A program made the position numbers and the translations under genes. 64,000 nucleotides of DNA from Typhlomys cinereus (Eukaryota; Chordata; Mammalia; Rodentia; Platacanthomyidae): NCBI GenBank assembly GCA_023101885.1, contig JALPQD010000088.1, forward strand, positions 6,465,691-6,529,690, written 5' to 3'. Below, one piece after another: positions 26,471 through 37,279 of this stretch. The notes beneath the pieces were generated by a model that was not told where the DNA came from, searched no databases, and worked only from the letters and a program-made list of their open reading frames with translations. Position 1 is the first letter of the stretch, and the number at the start of each line of letters is the position of its first letter.

Positions 26471-27435
26471 TTTAAATATGAAGCAGATAATGTTACTTTC
26501 TCTCTTCAAAACACATTAGTGGCTTCCTGACATAATCAAAACAAAACTCTAACAAAACCTTTGATCTCTGGCCCTTTCTTATCTTATAAAATAACAAAGC
26601 AGGAAACATGCAATATTTTTTCCTGAAAACAATATCTCTTTATCTTCACCTTCAACCTTCTGAGGCCTTGCACATTGAGTGAGCACTCCAGCCAACTATC
26701 TTAGTGGAGTAATATGTTCCAGCTGCTCTCCTTGAACTTCCAGATTCACCCTCTCTTTCTCTAGAAGCCAAAGACAGCAACTTACCAATCATTCTAAACC
26801 TAAGCCCTACCCTTCAAGATCACTGTGACTGTATAATGTCTACTAAAACTACAAAAAAGTATTTCAGAAATCAAGTCAGGAGTTGGGAAAGAAAGGAAGA
26901 AGCATGCCATTGTATGATACAGTCGCTTTTCATAGCAGCAGACTATAATCTCCTAGGATGATGGGTATTTAAAAATAGGGTAGAGATAAATTATTAAACA
27001 TTATAAGAACTAAAAAAAGAAACTTGCAGCCTCTGAAGAATGCTAGGAAAAGGCTTGCTAGGTTTTGTACCTTTATGGGTTCTGAAATCTTGGGTCGCAC
27101 AGAGAATTATGCCAAAATAACCATAACATTCACACAACATATTTATACTAACTTTATACATATACAGTATGCCTGCTGATGGTCGGCATTTCGTCTCTGG
27201 CAACATTCCTTTGTCCTGGAGTTCCAATGTTACTCTTTGGAATTCTCTCGCCCAGAAATTGTCTTGCCAAAGATTAACTGGTGATAAATTTGGGGTGCTA
27301 CATGATCCAATCAACAGCCTTTCTATTGAAAACTGCTCTTTAGCCACTTCTGATTCTAATTTTGAAAAAATTCTTTTTTTTCTTAAATCACCTCATAACC
27401 ACTACTAAAGCAAAACTACTCTTTTTATCTGTGTA
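26471..27435. other. unassigned AT-rich sequence
   Basis: No gene seen. Overlapping 117- and 79-codon ORFs on opposite strands near 27.0-27.4 kb have no family resemblance. Confidence 0.4.
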
Positions 27436-27439
27436 GGAG

Positions 27440-27705
27440 GGTGTGGCATATGTATGAGTCCTTGTGGACCTGTGCATCTCTGTGTATGACATATGCACAT
27501 GTGCCCACACACACATAGAGGTGCCGTCCTTCCTTATTCTTCACCTTATTTTTTTTATATAGGATCTCTCACTGATCCTGAAGCGCATTAATTCATCTAG
27601 GCTGCTCAGCCAATGAGCACCCAGGACATACCTAGGTACTCTTCTCCTACTGCTCCAGTTACAGATGTGCACCTCCATGTCTGTTTGTTATTGTTATTGT
27701 TCTTG
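27440..27705 (-). mobile_element. B4-like SINE
   Basis: 'aggatctctcactgatcctg', 'aattcatctaggctgctcag' and 'cagttacagatgtgcacctc' are the reverse complement of the rodent B4-type composite body. A CA/TG-rich stretch precedes it. Confidence 0.55.
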
Positions 27706-28240
27706 TTTTTTTTCGTTTTGATACAAACTCGAGTTGTTGTTTGTATAGTAGGCAATTTACCAAACTAACATCACACCATTCCTTTCTGTGATTTTCAAAT
27801 GTAAGTCTCCACACTTTGTTATACCTATTCTTTGCTCAACCTGCCCCAATCTCAGAAGGCAGTGACTCTACAAATACAGTCACTACTGGAAATAATGAAG
27901 GACTTTAACTTCACAGCACCCTATTTCATCTCTTCTGAAGAGCAGCAATCACCTTTTTTGGGATATTTCACAGAACGTTAATGTCATAAAGAGTTATAGA
28001 ACATCAAAATTAACTGACACATTACGATTCAAATTACTAGATCCCACACAGACCTATACTCAAAACCTTTCTGATAACCTCCCCAGGTGATTCCATTAAA
28101 GTTTGAGATTCAACCTTTTTATCTTTGAAATGGAAAAATAAATAAATCCAGACAAGTAACTTACCAAAACTTCCAAATCTATAATCAATTAATTATTCTT
28201 ACCTTAGTCTGATTTCCCTTTAAAGGAATTATGTGTAACA
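27706..28240. other. unassigned AT-rich sequence
   Basis: No feature seen apart from a short 'ttgttattgttattgtt' run. Confidence 0.4.
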
Positions 28241-28372
28241 AAACATTAAAAAATTATTAGAAGGAAATTGTCCAATAATAATAAAGACCATATAACAAAA
28301 ATCTCACAGCTGACATTATACCAGATAAAGGCCAAAAACTTTTCCTATAAAATCAGAAAAAAAAAAAAAATA

Positions 28373-28656
28373 GGGGCTGGAGAGGTGGCTCAGGGGTTAA
28401 GCCTCTGCCTTGCAGGTGGAAGGTCCTGAGTTCGGATCCTAGACCCCACGTATAGACGCCGGGCAGAAGCGGGGGTGGCCTGCATTTCTGGTCCTGGTAG
28501 GGCGGAGCCTGTGAATCCCGGGGCAGAGTAAACAAGGAGGAGGTGGAGCCGTCCATGGTGGTTCCCGAATCCGTCCGTGGTTCTACACACACACATACAC
28601 ACACACACACATGCATATACCCACAATTGAATAAATAATAAAAAAATTTTTAAAAG
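28373..28656 (+). mobile_element. young tRNA-headed SINE inserted in L1
   Basis: Full-length copy of the main SINE family: 'ggggctggagaggtggctca' head, 'gagttcggatcct' B-box, (CA)n, AATAAATAAT tail. Target-site duplication ATCAGAAAAAAA flanks it (from 28352 on the left and 28657 on the right). The insertion lies inside the L1 ORF2 remnant. Confidence 0.9.
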
Positions 28657-30042
28657 ATCAGAAAAAAATAAAATTGCTCACTTTCACCTATTCTATTCAA
28701 CATATTAACACAATACCCAGAGTAATTAAGCAAGAAAAAGAAGTAAGAGCATGTAAATTGGGAAAGAAAACATAAAGTCATCACTGTTCATAGATGACAT
28801 GATCTTATATGTAAAAAAGACGTAAAAATAAATTAATTCTATAAAGTTGCAAAATACAAAATCAACAAAACAATAAGGTACTAGTTGTATGGCTCCTTGG
28901 TACAGAGCTTACTTAGAATGTACAAGGCCCTGAGTTTGATTCTCAGCACCATGAAATATATTTTATATCCCTACACCAGTAGACAATCTGAAATGAAATT
29001 TAAAAAACAACTCCATTTATAATAGCATCTAGAATAATAAAAGACTTAGGAGTAAACTTAACCAAGGATGCTACAAATCCTGATTAAAGAAATATGAAAA
29101 CACAATGAAACAGAAAGATACAAGAAATTCATAGATTAAAAGACTCAGCAGAAATATATATATACATAAAGCAACTTATCAACATCATCCTTATCATAAA
29201 CCCAGAAACAGAAAAAAAAATCCTAAAATTTGCTGCAGAATTCCAAAGAACTCCAAATAATCAAACCCATCTAACAACAGAGACTGCAGAAACAGTTTAG
29301 TGGTGGAGTATGCACCTGAAAATCCCGTCAAATGTGAAATACTTCCCTGTGAGTCGTTAGCAAGGAAGCAAGGAAGACTCCCCTCCAGAGGCCTCAAAAA
29401 CAATGTAGGATTTTGTCAATGCTCTCAGTTGTCTGTCTAGAGGGTTAAGACTTTACTTTCGAAGACACTACAAATTTAGGGTGCAGTATATAGAGAAAAC
29501 ATGCTGAAACTGATCTGGAAGCTTCCTCCCACTGGTAGCTTTCATCATAGTACGAGCTGCTATGATGGCAGCTGGAGGAGAAAGTCATCAGCAGTCTTCC
29601 CCAGCTATCAACCTTACATGCTACACAATATCAAACTCTCAGGCAAGATGTGTCCATTGGAGCTACAGTGCCATAACTGTTATGGACTAACCAAGATCTG
29701 ATTGAATCTGAGGTCCACTCCCCAGGAAGGAGGTCATCCCTGGTACTGTGGACCTAGTCAAAGACACATAGTTGAGGAAGTTGCTACTTCTGTTATGCTA
29801 AACAGGTATGGGGTATGTCAAACTGACTCCTAAATATGTATGATTGTATTCATGGACTACAGCTGTCCTCAGCCTTGGTCAGAGAAGCTTTGTAAAGCAA
29901 AGAGAAGCTAATACAAAGATTCACAGCTGGTGCAGATATTGAGAATAAGTAAATGTTAATGCTCAACCTCAAGTAGACCTCCATATTGCCCCTTTCAAGG
30001 CTCAGGGAACATTATGGAAAACAGGGGTAGAAAAAAAATGTA

Positions 30043-30339
30043 GGGGCTGGAGAGGTGGCTCAGGGGTTAAGCCTCTGCCTTGCAGGCGGAAGGTCCTGAG
30101 TTCGGATCCTAGACCCACATATAGACGCCGGGCAGGAGCGAGGGCGACCTGCGTTTCTGGTCCTGGTAGGGCGGAGCCTGTGAATCCCGGGGCAGAGTAA
30201 ACAAGGAGGAGGTGGAGGCGTCCATGGTGGTTCCCGAATTCATCCGTGGTTCTACACACACACATACATACACACACGTACATACACACACGCGCACACA
30301 TGCATACACAATTGAATAATAAATTAAAAAAAAACATTT
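30043..30339 (+). mobile_element. young tRNA-headed SINE inserted in L1 3' UTR
   Basis: Full-length copy with a perfect 10-bp target-site duplication, AAAAAATGTA, at 30033-30042 and 30340-30349. Nearly identical to the copy at 28.4 kb. Confidence 0.92.
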
Positions 30340-30799
30340 AAAAAATGTAAAAGCAGGACAACAAGAATGAGGATAGTAAAATGCTGTCTTATGGGCATGC
30401 CATGGCTACTGCACTCAGTTGCTTGAACAAGACTAGACCCATCAGGATTCCCTACCACTACCACCATACCAGAGAACTAACTGGCAGTTGATGGCTACTG
30501 AGAGAGGGGGAAATCTCTGTCTTCAGTGGCATAGCCACTGTTAGTTTCCCAGGCTCCAAAGGCTAGCTCCAAGCCCATGTCCACACAGACAGTCCTGATT
30601 AAACTCAGTGGATCACAAAACAGAAACAAAAGACAATAATGGGAGAAGGGTTTGTTGGAAGAAGAAGAGAAAATAAGGATAAGGGAGGAACTGTGGCTAG
30701 AATATATCATATACATTGCGATGTTATTAAAAATAAACTAATTTAAAGAAGAAACATCTTTTTCCATGCAAATAAAGCGTTCTCTTTCTCTTCCAGTCC

Positions 30800-31350
30800 C
30801 ATGAGCGTCGGGAGCCACAGGTAACTGTATAGACATGGTGAGGTCCACAAACTACATCTCACACAGCCAATCCTGAAAATGACACCGAAATGGTATCAAA
30901 AACCCCCACTTACAAAGATATGAGTCTCTTAAGGCAGTTGACCCCAAGTTCCATGTGTTTTGCCAAGAAGCACGAGAAGGGCCTGAAGAAAGCCATGAAC
31001 CCCAAGGAGGTGAAACCCAAAGTGCTAAAGGGTCCCAGCCACAAGCTCAGTCAGCTTGCCCTCATCGCCCATCCTAAACTGGGAAGCAAATCCATACCTA
31101 CATGGCCAAGAGTCAAAGGCTCCAGTCAAAGGCTAAGACCAAGGCCCAGGTCAAAGCCAAGGCTGCAGCTTCAACTCCACCTCAGGCTCCCAAAGGTGCC
31201 CAGGCCGCTGTGAAGGCCCCACAGTAAAGGCCTCTCTCTGTCTGCCATTGTGAAGACAGATGGACTGGTGTGATTTCCCCCTATCCTCTTTGCAGATGGC
31301 TGGTTTTCTGTGTAGTTTGTATAAATAAACCTGAAGCAGGCTCTGTTAAA
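30800..31350 (+). pseudogene. RPL29: processed pseudogene of ribosomal protein L29
   Basis: The intronless copy follows the RPL29 mRNA in order. An ATG at 30835 stands at the original start position but with a changed second codon. Then come the 'RYESLKG.VDPKF'-like region, '[11 protein letters not shown]', '[12 protein letters not shown]', '[10 protein letters not shown]', and in a shifted frame the Ala/Lys/Pro-rich tail ending [14 protein letters not shown] with a stop at 31225-31227. A 3' UTR with AATAAA (31324-31329) follows. Lesions: an internal deletion of roughly 20 codons between 'KKGLKK' and 'PKEVKPK', a stop just before 30890 and a frameshift near 31110. The functional gene is a 60S subunit component; this copy cannot make it. 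RPL29 is known to have many retrocopies in mammals. Confidence 0.93.
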
Positions 31351-31727
31351 AGAGAGAGAGAGAGAGATCCTGTTACAGTAATAATACTCCCTTTGTTTAT
31401 TAACTGTTGGCTGTTGGTTGTATTCAGAAGCATTGACTACTTCTCCAGCAAATGGAAAAATGTAATCTTCTGAAAGTCATTGATACATCAAAAGCACTTC
31501 TGGGTAGTGAAAGATATCCTTAATATTTTACAATACCAACAAATATATTCAGGGTATACTTTGCTTTCTGTCATTACAACAAAAAAAAGTCCATTTGAAT
31601 TGTATAGTTTGAAAACAGCAAAATCAAAATGTGAATTAAACAGAAAAGTACAAAAGCCAGCTAGTTTACCATATTTTTATTTTATAAAAAGTGATGTAAT
31701 TTTGTAGAAAAATGAATTATATAAACT

Positions 31728-31847
31728 GTAGGGGTCAATAAGATAGCTCAGTGGGTAACTTTGATTCTGGGTAGTCCACATGGTGGAAAGAAAGTTGCAA
31801 AGCTATCCCCTAACCTCCATCCATGTACCATGACAGGCATATTCTCT

Positions 31848-31899
<52 letters not shown>

Positions 31900-31945
31900 T
31901 CCCCCTTCCTTCCTTCAAATAAATAAAATATTTAAAATAACTGTA
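31728..31945 (+). mobile_element. B2/B3-like SINE with (CT)n tail
   Basis: Head 'ggggtcaataagatagctca', body 'ccacatggtggaaagaaagt' and 'cctaacctccatccatgtac', then a (CT)n run (about 31842-31905) and AAATAAATAAA. Confidence 0.65.
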
Positions 31946-31982
31946 CTCTGTCATCCTTTAAAACTTTACTTCTTATTAGTGG

Positions 31983-32152
31983 GTGTGGTGTATGTACATA
32001 CATGTGTGCATGTGTCATAACATGTGAAAGTCAGAGAACCTTATGAAATCAGTTCTCTTTTCACTTTTACATGAGTTCTTGGAATTAAATTCAGGCCCTC
32101 AAGCTTTCATAATAAGTGCATTTAACCAGCTGAGCCACTTTGTTGGCCTATG
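31983..32152 (-). mobile_element. B3-like SINE
   Basis: Reverse-complement order: TG-rich tail, 'gtgaaagtcagagaacctta', 'gttcttggaattaaattcag', then 'aaccagctgagccac' (the inverted A-box head). Confidence 0.7.
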
Positions 32153-33780
32153 GTTTATCACATTTTTAAGCCACTACTGAAAGTGGTGTTTAAATTTTAG
32201 TCTTCCTACGTCCGGTGCTTAAACACACAAACATAAGGAGCATTTCCTGCTGCCCAACTGTAATAGTTGACCCTTAATTTTCTTTAGCGATTATATTCTG
32301 ATTGAAGGAAAATTGCTCTAAGAAGATGGGAAACTCCAGGAGACATGGCCCAATAAGGATTTAAAAGGATTATTTTGTCTGATAACAAAAGCAGGGCAGT
32401 GGGAACAAACCAGAACAAGAATGTTCAATTACAACCCAATGTCCAAGTAAAAACAGAAAGATGCATCTGTGTTTTATCCTGTTGAGTTTTTTTTTCAAGA
32501 TCTAGTTCTAAATCTATGTACATTCAATTTGTCATTGCAAGACATTGTAAGCAAGAGACAATGGTTCCCATGGCCACCTGTCAGGCACCGAGAAATGGTT
32601 AGGGTCTGCAGAGCTTCTGAAGGGAAAATGAGCTTTCATGGCTTGTTACAATGCTCTAGGAGAAAGAACTAACTGGAAGATGATGTTCCCATTACCCACA
32701 ACTGGGAAAAAAAGTGGAAGGAGACATTAAATTCAGAGTTCCCTGTTGGTCATGATGAGCTTCAGATGCCTGTCTTACATCCAAGTAGAAACAGAAAAGA
32801 GCAGATTGTAAGTTAAGTGCAGCACAAAGCAAAGCCTAAGTGTTCTAGGAAAGGTCCAAGATTCTCAAATACTACACCTCACACAACTGTTCCATACAAA
32901 TGGGTCAGAGAAGTTAATAAAATGCTGACATATTAGGGTATGAAACCATCTCAAGGGAAATCTAAGAATTTTGGAACACTAAAGTGAAAAAAATTATAAA
33001 TTTCAAATCTGAGGTACTCAGGACAGTTTATAAATACAATCTCTGGGCAATGCCGCTAAATATTTAGGTAAGCAGCAAAAGAATTAATTCCTCCCATAAA
33101 AGAATAAGTTAAAAATATGTAGATTGAGTTAATTAAAAAGAAAAAATAATAATTAGCCATTTCTAAAAATTCTTTTACACATCATTACAAAGTCCAAAAT
33201 AATGGGACCATTTTGCTGTCCCATGGGTTTTGGAGGGAACAGATGGCGTTTCTGTGGTACAATAAGATAAATACTCCTAACTGCAGTCTGAACATTCTAC
33301 AGAGATGAGAGGCCATTATGCCACTCAGGGCAGCCTGCAGTAATTAGGTGAAGTAATTAGTGAGACTTCACTACAACACCATCATTTATAAGTGGAGGGG
33401 AATCAGTGTGCCACTCTTGGTGAAAATACACACTGCGAGGTTGTATCTACTGGTCATGGCATATTCAATTACAGCCCAATGTCCAAACAAAAACAGAAAG
33501 ATGTATCTGCCGTTTTTATCCTGTTGAATTTTCCAAGATCTAGTTCTAAATCTTATACACTCAATTTTTCATAGTTTTATCATTGCTGTATTTCATTCCA
33601 AATCCAGAACACTAACAAAGGCCAATGAAAGCATTTCTTGAGTATGGCAATGCTTAGAGAATTAAGAGAGGGAGGAAGGTGAATGGATATCTGGGACATT
33701 TCTTGGGGGAATTATCATAAGAATGTATGCTATTTAGAGCAAAAGTATTTGAGACCATACCATAGGGTCAAGAAAAAATA
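32153..33780. other. unassigned sequence containing a diverged direct repeat
   Basis: No gene recognised. The segment at 32421-32537 recurs in the same orientation at 33460-33577 with several substitutions and small indels, sharing 'aacagaaagatg', 'atcctgttga' and 'caagatctagttctaaatct'. Confidence 0.55.
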
Positions 33781-33784
33781 GTTC

Positions 33785-33885
33785 ACCTTCAGCTGTGGAT
33801 ATAGTTGAGCACTAGGGCACTTGCCTGGCATGCACAAAGCCCTGAGTTTCATTCTCATATTCTTAAAACAAAACAAAATAAAAGC
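33785..33885 (+). mobile_element. ID-like SINE
   Basis: 'cagctgtggatatagttgag', 'gcacttgcctggcatgcaca', 'aagccctgagtttcattctc', then an A-rich tail: the ID/BC1 layout. Confidence 0.75.
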
Positions 33886-34035
33886 TCATCCTATGTTCAT
33901 TAAAATGTCTGATTTCAAGTGTTCTGGTTACCAGCAAAGAGTTAGGAGAAGTTCCCTTATTCCCCCAGAGTTTAAGTACCATGACTACATCTTCAAGGGA
34001 CTGAAGCCTCTAAGATATACACATCATGCATAATG

Positions 34036-34462
34036 TCATAGTTAGCCTGAATGGCTGCCAATAAATTCATGACCAAAAGGTTTAAGGGAGCAGGGGCTTT
34101 ATCTTGGCTTATAATTACCAGGTTATAGTTTCTTGTCCAGCTTGGCAAGACAGCCCACACCAATACCAAGGGTCAAAGGAACTGGACCTACCAAATCCAC
34201 AGAACTGCTAAAAAGTGACAGTCCTCACTTGCCAGACCAGCATGTTTGGCCAAGTATATGGAAGGTACCAACTTCCTCAACCAGTTCCCTCCATCTTATT
34301 CACCTGCCCAGAGATTAGTTCTGCCCACCATGGACTGGGTTTTCCCCATCAATTAGATAATCTGCTGCAGAATTGCTCAGCGGCTAATTTCTCAAAACTG
34401 TGCCCAGAGTTCAGCCCCCAGCTGCCAAATTGACACATGTATCTAACTATGACACATCCTGC
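34036..34462 (-). mobile_element. MaLR-like LTR
   Basis: Reverse-complement copy of the family at 36363-36781. It includes 'cttgccagaccagcatgttt', 'ccaccatggactgggttttc' and 'gcccagagttcagccccc'. About 420 bp. Confidence 0.6.
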
Positions 34463-34811
34463 CACATTCACCTCCTGCCACATTCACCTCCTTCCTTTGT
34501 TTCTTTTTAAGGCCCTTACCATACAGTAGAGGCTGTCCTCAAACTTATGAGTCTTCTTCATCAGTCTCTAAAACATTGGAATTATGGGTATAAACCGCCA
34601 CTCCTGGTTCAATTACTCATAGCCATTCAATATGGATCAAACATCAAGACACGAAAGTAAGGTGACCCTGAGAACCACCTCCCTCCCCACACACACACTA
34701 TCTTCATAATTACCCCTAACCCCACATTATGATTCTTGTTTTTAATAAAATAAATCCTCTTTGTTCACAGACAAGCCATTCACAGATTTGATTTCCTAAG
34801 CCTCTGGTCAG
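34463..34811. other. unassigned sequence
   Basis: No gene. 'tcctcaaacttatgagtctt' with 'attatgggtataaaccgcca' (34530-34610) may be a B1 remnant on the minus strand. Confidence 0.4.
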
Positions 34812-34950
34812 TAATTAATACATAATGTTTACTATTTCCTGTGTGCTAGGCACTGTGCAAACCACCTTACATAAGGGATCCCATTCAGGCAGGCATGGCC
34901 TCTGCAGTGGATTCTTGTTGTTATCTATGGTATTAAGATGGAAACAGAAG
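34812..34950 (+). mobile_element. MIR SINE
   Basis: 'tgtttactatttcctgtgtg', 'ctaggcactgtgcaaaccac', 'cttacataagggatcccatt' and 'aagatggaaacagaag' follow the MIR consensus. It ends just before the inverted repeat begins. Confidence 0.8.
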
Positions 34951-34972
34951 ACCTAGCATGCATGTGCATATG

Positions 34973-35146
34973 TGCCACACACACTTGCATACACATGTGC
35001 ACATGCATGCAAGTGCAGATACACACCTACACCATATACACACACCTGCATACATATGTGCACACCACACGCCCACACACATGTATACACACATCTACAT
35101 ACACATGTACACACACATACCTGCATACATATGTGCACATGCACTC
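34973..35146. repeat. CA-rich low-complexity tract (mirrored at about 39430-39600)
   Basis: Imperfect CA/TG dinucleotides mixed with ATGTGCA-type hexamers. The mirror copy carries an extra pair of bases near 'acaccacacgcccac', so the arms are not identical here. Confidence 0.9.
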
Positions 35147-35164
35147 ACCCCCCAAACACAGATT

Positions 35165-35345
35165 CTTGGCCCTGGGTAGGTGAGGTGGGTCAGTGGATCA
35201 GGCACTTGCTCACAACCTGGGACCTGAGTTCGGTCCCAGGAGCTGACGGGGTGGAAAGAGAGAACTTATTTCTGGAAATAGTCTTCTACCTCCACCTGCA
35301 TGTCGTTTCGTTGTTCTCTCCTGATTCTCTCTCTCCAAATAAATA
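35165..35345 (+). mobile_element. tRNA-headed SINE (mirrored at about 39220-39400)
   Basis: Head 'ggtaggtgaggtgggtcagt', B-box-like 'gacctgagttcggtcccag', then a CT-rich end and AAATAAATAAA. Different from the main SINE family in its body. Confidence 0.65.
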
Positions 35346-35439
35346 AAGTCAAAGACTCTGTCAAAGCGGCAAGGGGTGTTAGTGGCGAAGGAAGGATCCG
35401 AACACAGACCATCTGGCACCACAGCAAACAGTACTTTTC

Positions 35440-35930
35440 TGCGGCTCCTTTTCCCCTAAGCCAGATCCAGTGGTTGCCATGTCATCAGGGGTTGACCAAG
35501 AAGGGTCAGCTTGTTGACTGACTCCATGTTGGCAGGCTTGACATCCAGTGTGAAGCTCGTGCCCCCCCCCAGGGCTGCATTTCGATCAGGCTGGGCCGTC
35601 GCCCCCCCACATTATCCCCCCTCCCGCCGTGATGAATGATCAGCCACAAGCCGCCCGGCTGCTGCAGCTGAGCCATGAGAGCAGCTGAGTCCCTTCGGAG
35701 GGCTTGGGATAATAGCCCGCTACCCTTGTCAAACCCCGAGATGCCAGGCACAGCCCCTCAGTTGGAAGCTTGACAGGCCTTGAAGAAGATGTCAGCTCGC
35801 TGGGCCGCCCCGAGGACAAGGACCCGCGAATTGCCAAAGCGCCCTGGCGGGACCTGCAGAGCCCGGGAGGCAGGGGAGGGCTTCCGGGCCCCTGGCTCAC
35901 TTACTCCCCTGACCACCCGCTGCCACCCTC
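35440..35930. other. unique GC-rich block (mirrored at about 38650-39115)
   Basis: No repeat motif recognised. Contains poly-C runs, 'ggcttgggataatagcccgc' and several CpGs. No open frame has splice context or family resemblance. It could be a conserved non-coding element of the OLFM2 locus; cross-species alignment would decide. Confidence 0.4.
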
Positions 35931-36084
35931 ACCTATCTAGCCATCTACCCACACATCCTCCATCAATTTCTTCATCTAGAATCCACCATCCGTCCATTGA
36001 TTAATCCAGCCATCCATCCACTCTTTTGTACATTCATGTAGGAATCCGTCCATCCATCCAACACCTGCTCGTCCGTACATAGTT

Positions 36085-36345
36085 TCTATTTTTTTAATTT
36101 TTTTCTTAGTTTTACAAGCATATTGAGTAATTATCCCTGTTCCCCTCCTTCTCTCCTCCCTCCTTTCTTCTTTCTCTTCCCTTCACTACTTCCCTTCCCT
36201 TCATCATCCATCCCACCCCTCCCACCTTCCTGTCTGTCTGCTTTATGGGTCCCAGAGTTCCCTCTGAACTCTGCTCTACTGGGGTACAGGCCTCTGTGGC
36301 AGACCAAATAGCCTTTCTTGGGTCACCCACTTATAGGTCCATCCA
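36085..36345 (-). mobile_element. L1 3'-end-like CT-rich fragment (mirrored at about 38220-38480)
   Basis: T-rich start, 'ttacaagcatattgagtaat', then a long C/T-rich tract. Same layout as 6345-6800. Tentative. Confidence 0.4.
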
Positions 36346-36362
36346 TCCATCCACCAACCCAT

Positions 36363-36781
36363 CTGTCATAATTAGGCACAGGTATCAACTTGACAGTTGA
36401 GGGTTGAGCTCTGGGCACATTTGTGGAGAATTCATGGTTGAGTTAAGCCCAGAGCAAACCTGCAGGAGATTGTCTAGCTGATTGGGAAGGCCCAGCCCAG
36501 GGTGGGTGGGACTAGGCCCGGAATAAATACGGAGAGCTGATTGAGGAAGTTGGCATCCTTGTATATACTTGGCCAGCTGCTGGTCTGGCAAGTAAGGATG
36601 TCCTCTCCTCAGCCATTATGTAGAGATGATGTGGCCAGTTCCCTTGGCCCTGGTGTTGGTGTGAGCTCTCCTGTCAAGCTGCACTGAGAATTGTAACCAG
36701 ACTATTGTAAGAAAATAAACTCCTTGTTCCCTTAGGCCATTTGATGGTGATTTGTCAGCAACCATGCAGGCGTACTGCAAC
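36363..36781 (+). mobile_element. MaLR-like LTR, complete-looking (mirrored at about 37780-38205)
   Basis: Begins TGTCATAATTAGGCACAGG, contains 'gttgagggttgagctctggg' and an AATAAA in 'aaaataaactccttgttccc', and ends near 'gcaaccatgcaggcg...ctgcaaca'. TG...CA termini and an internal polyadenylation signal suit a solo LTR. Best copy of the family in this window. Confidence 0.6.
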
Positions 36782-36948
36782 ACCATCCATCCATTCACCC
36801 AATTCATTCACCAACCACCTATCCATTTGAATATTCATCTACCATCCATCCATCTACCTTCCATCCATCCATCCATTTATCTACCCATCCATCTACCATC
36901 CATCCATTTGTATGTTCATTTATTCATTCATTGTTCCATCCACCCATT
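36774..36948. repeat. (ATCC)n-type minisatellite (mirrored at about 37607-37790)
   Basis: Imperfect CCAT/ATCC/ATTC tetramer tract. The unit count differs between the two arms, which is visible as different spacing of the tetramers. Confidence 0.9.
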
Positions 36949-37144
36949 CACTCACCACACCCTCCTGTCTCCAGCCCTATATGTTCATGGTTCTTTGCCA
37001 GCTTCATGCCCTGCCCTTCCCTGTGGTGGAAGCTGACTTGGCCCAGTTCTTTGTTGGGAGGTCACTGTGGGCATCACCCTGGAAGGACTGAGGCTGGTTT
37101 CAGGAAGGGACACTGGGTTCCCACAAGAATGGGTCGCTAGTCAG

Positions 37145-37245
37145 GCCCAATAGTGGAGGCTGAGCAGGTGGGTCATGAGTTCAAGGTTACCCTAGGCCAC
37201 ATAGTGAGCCCTGACAACAGCAGGTTAATAAAGACCCAGAAAATG
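37145..37245 (+). mobile_element. B1-like SINE (mirrored at about 37310-37415)
   Basis: 'aatagtggaggctgagcagg', 'tgagttcaaggttaccctag', 'gccacatagtgagccctgac': the 7SL-derived B1 core. Confidence 0.8.
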
Positions 37246-37279
37246 GCTCTGGATTCCTGTCACACTGTGATAGCCCAAA

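Larger units (their letters stand above)
28241..30756 (+). mobile_element. 5'-truncated L1 retrotransposon (ORF2 3' part and 3' UTR), decayed
   Basis: The order of recognisable parts is that of rodent L1. First come ORF2 reverse-transcriptase sequence (28241-28350) and the segment with 'ttcatagatgacatgatc', which encodes the F-x-D-D box (around 28785). The ORF2 C-terminal part follows (28970-29280), then a 3' UTR with 'ctggcagttgatggctactg' and 'attaaactcagtggatcac' (29500-30756). Frames are broken, so it cannot encode a working protein. It is interrupted by two young SINEs (28373-28656 and 30043-30339) and an ID-like SINE (about 28878-28962), which date it as older than those insertions. Confidence 0.8.
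34957..37279 (+). repeat. left arm of a 2.3-kb inverted repeat
   Basis: The arm is mirrored by 37280-39613 with small indels and substitutions only. The centre is a spacer-free perfect palindrome (CCCAAATTTGGG, axis 37279|37280). From left to right the arm holds a CA-rich tract, a tRNA-headed SINE, a unique GC-rich block, an L1-like CT-rich block, a MaLR-like LTR, an ATCC minisatellite and a B1-like SINE. Confidence 0.95.

Noticed and set aside
28373..28460. tRNA gene-like A and B boxes in SINE heads
   Set aside because: These are SINE promoters flanked by target duplications and CA tails; no intact tRNA cloverleaf is supported.
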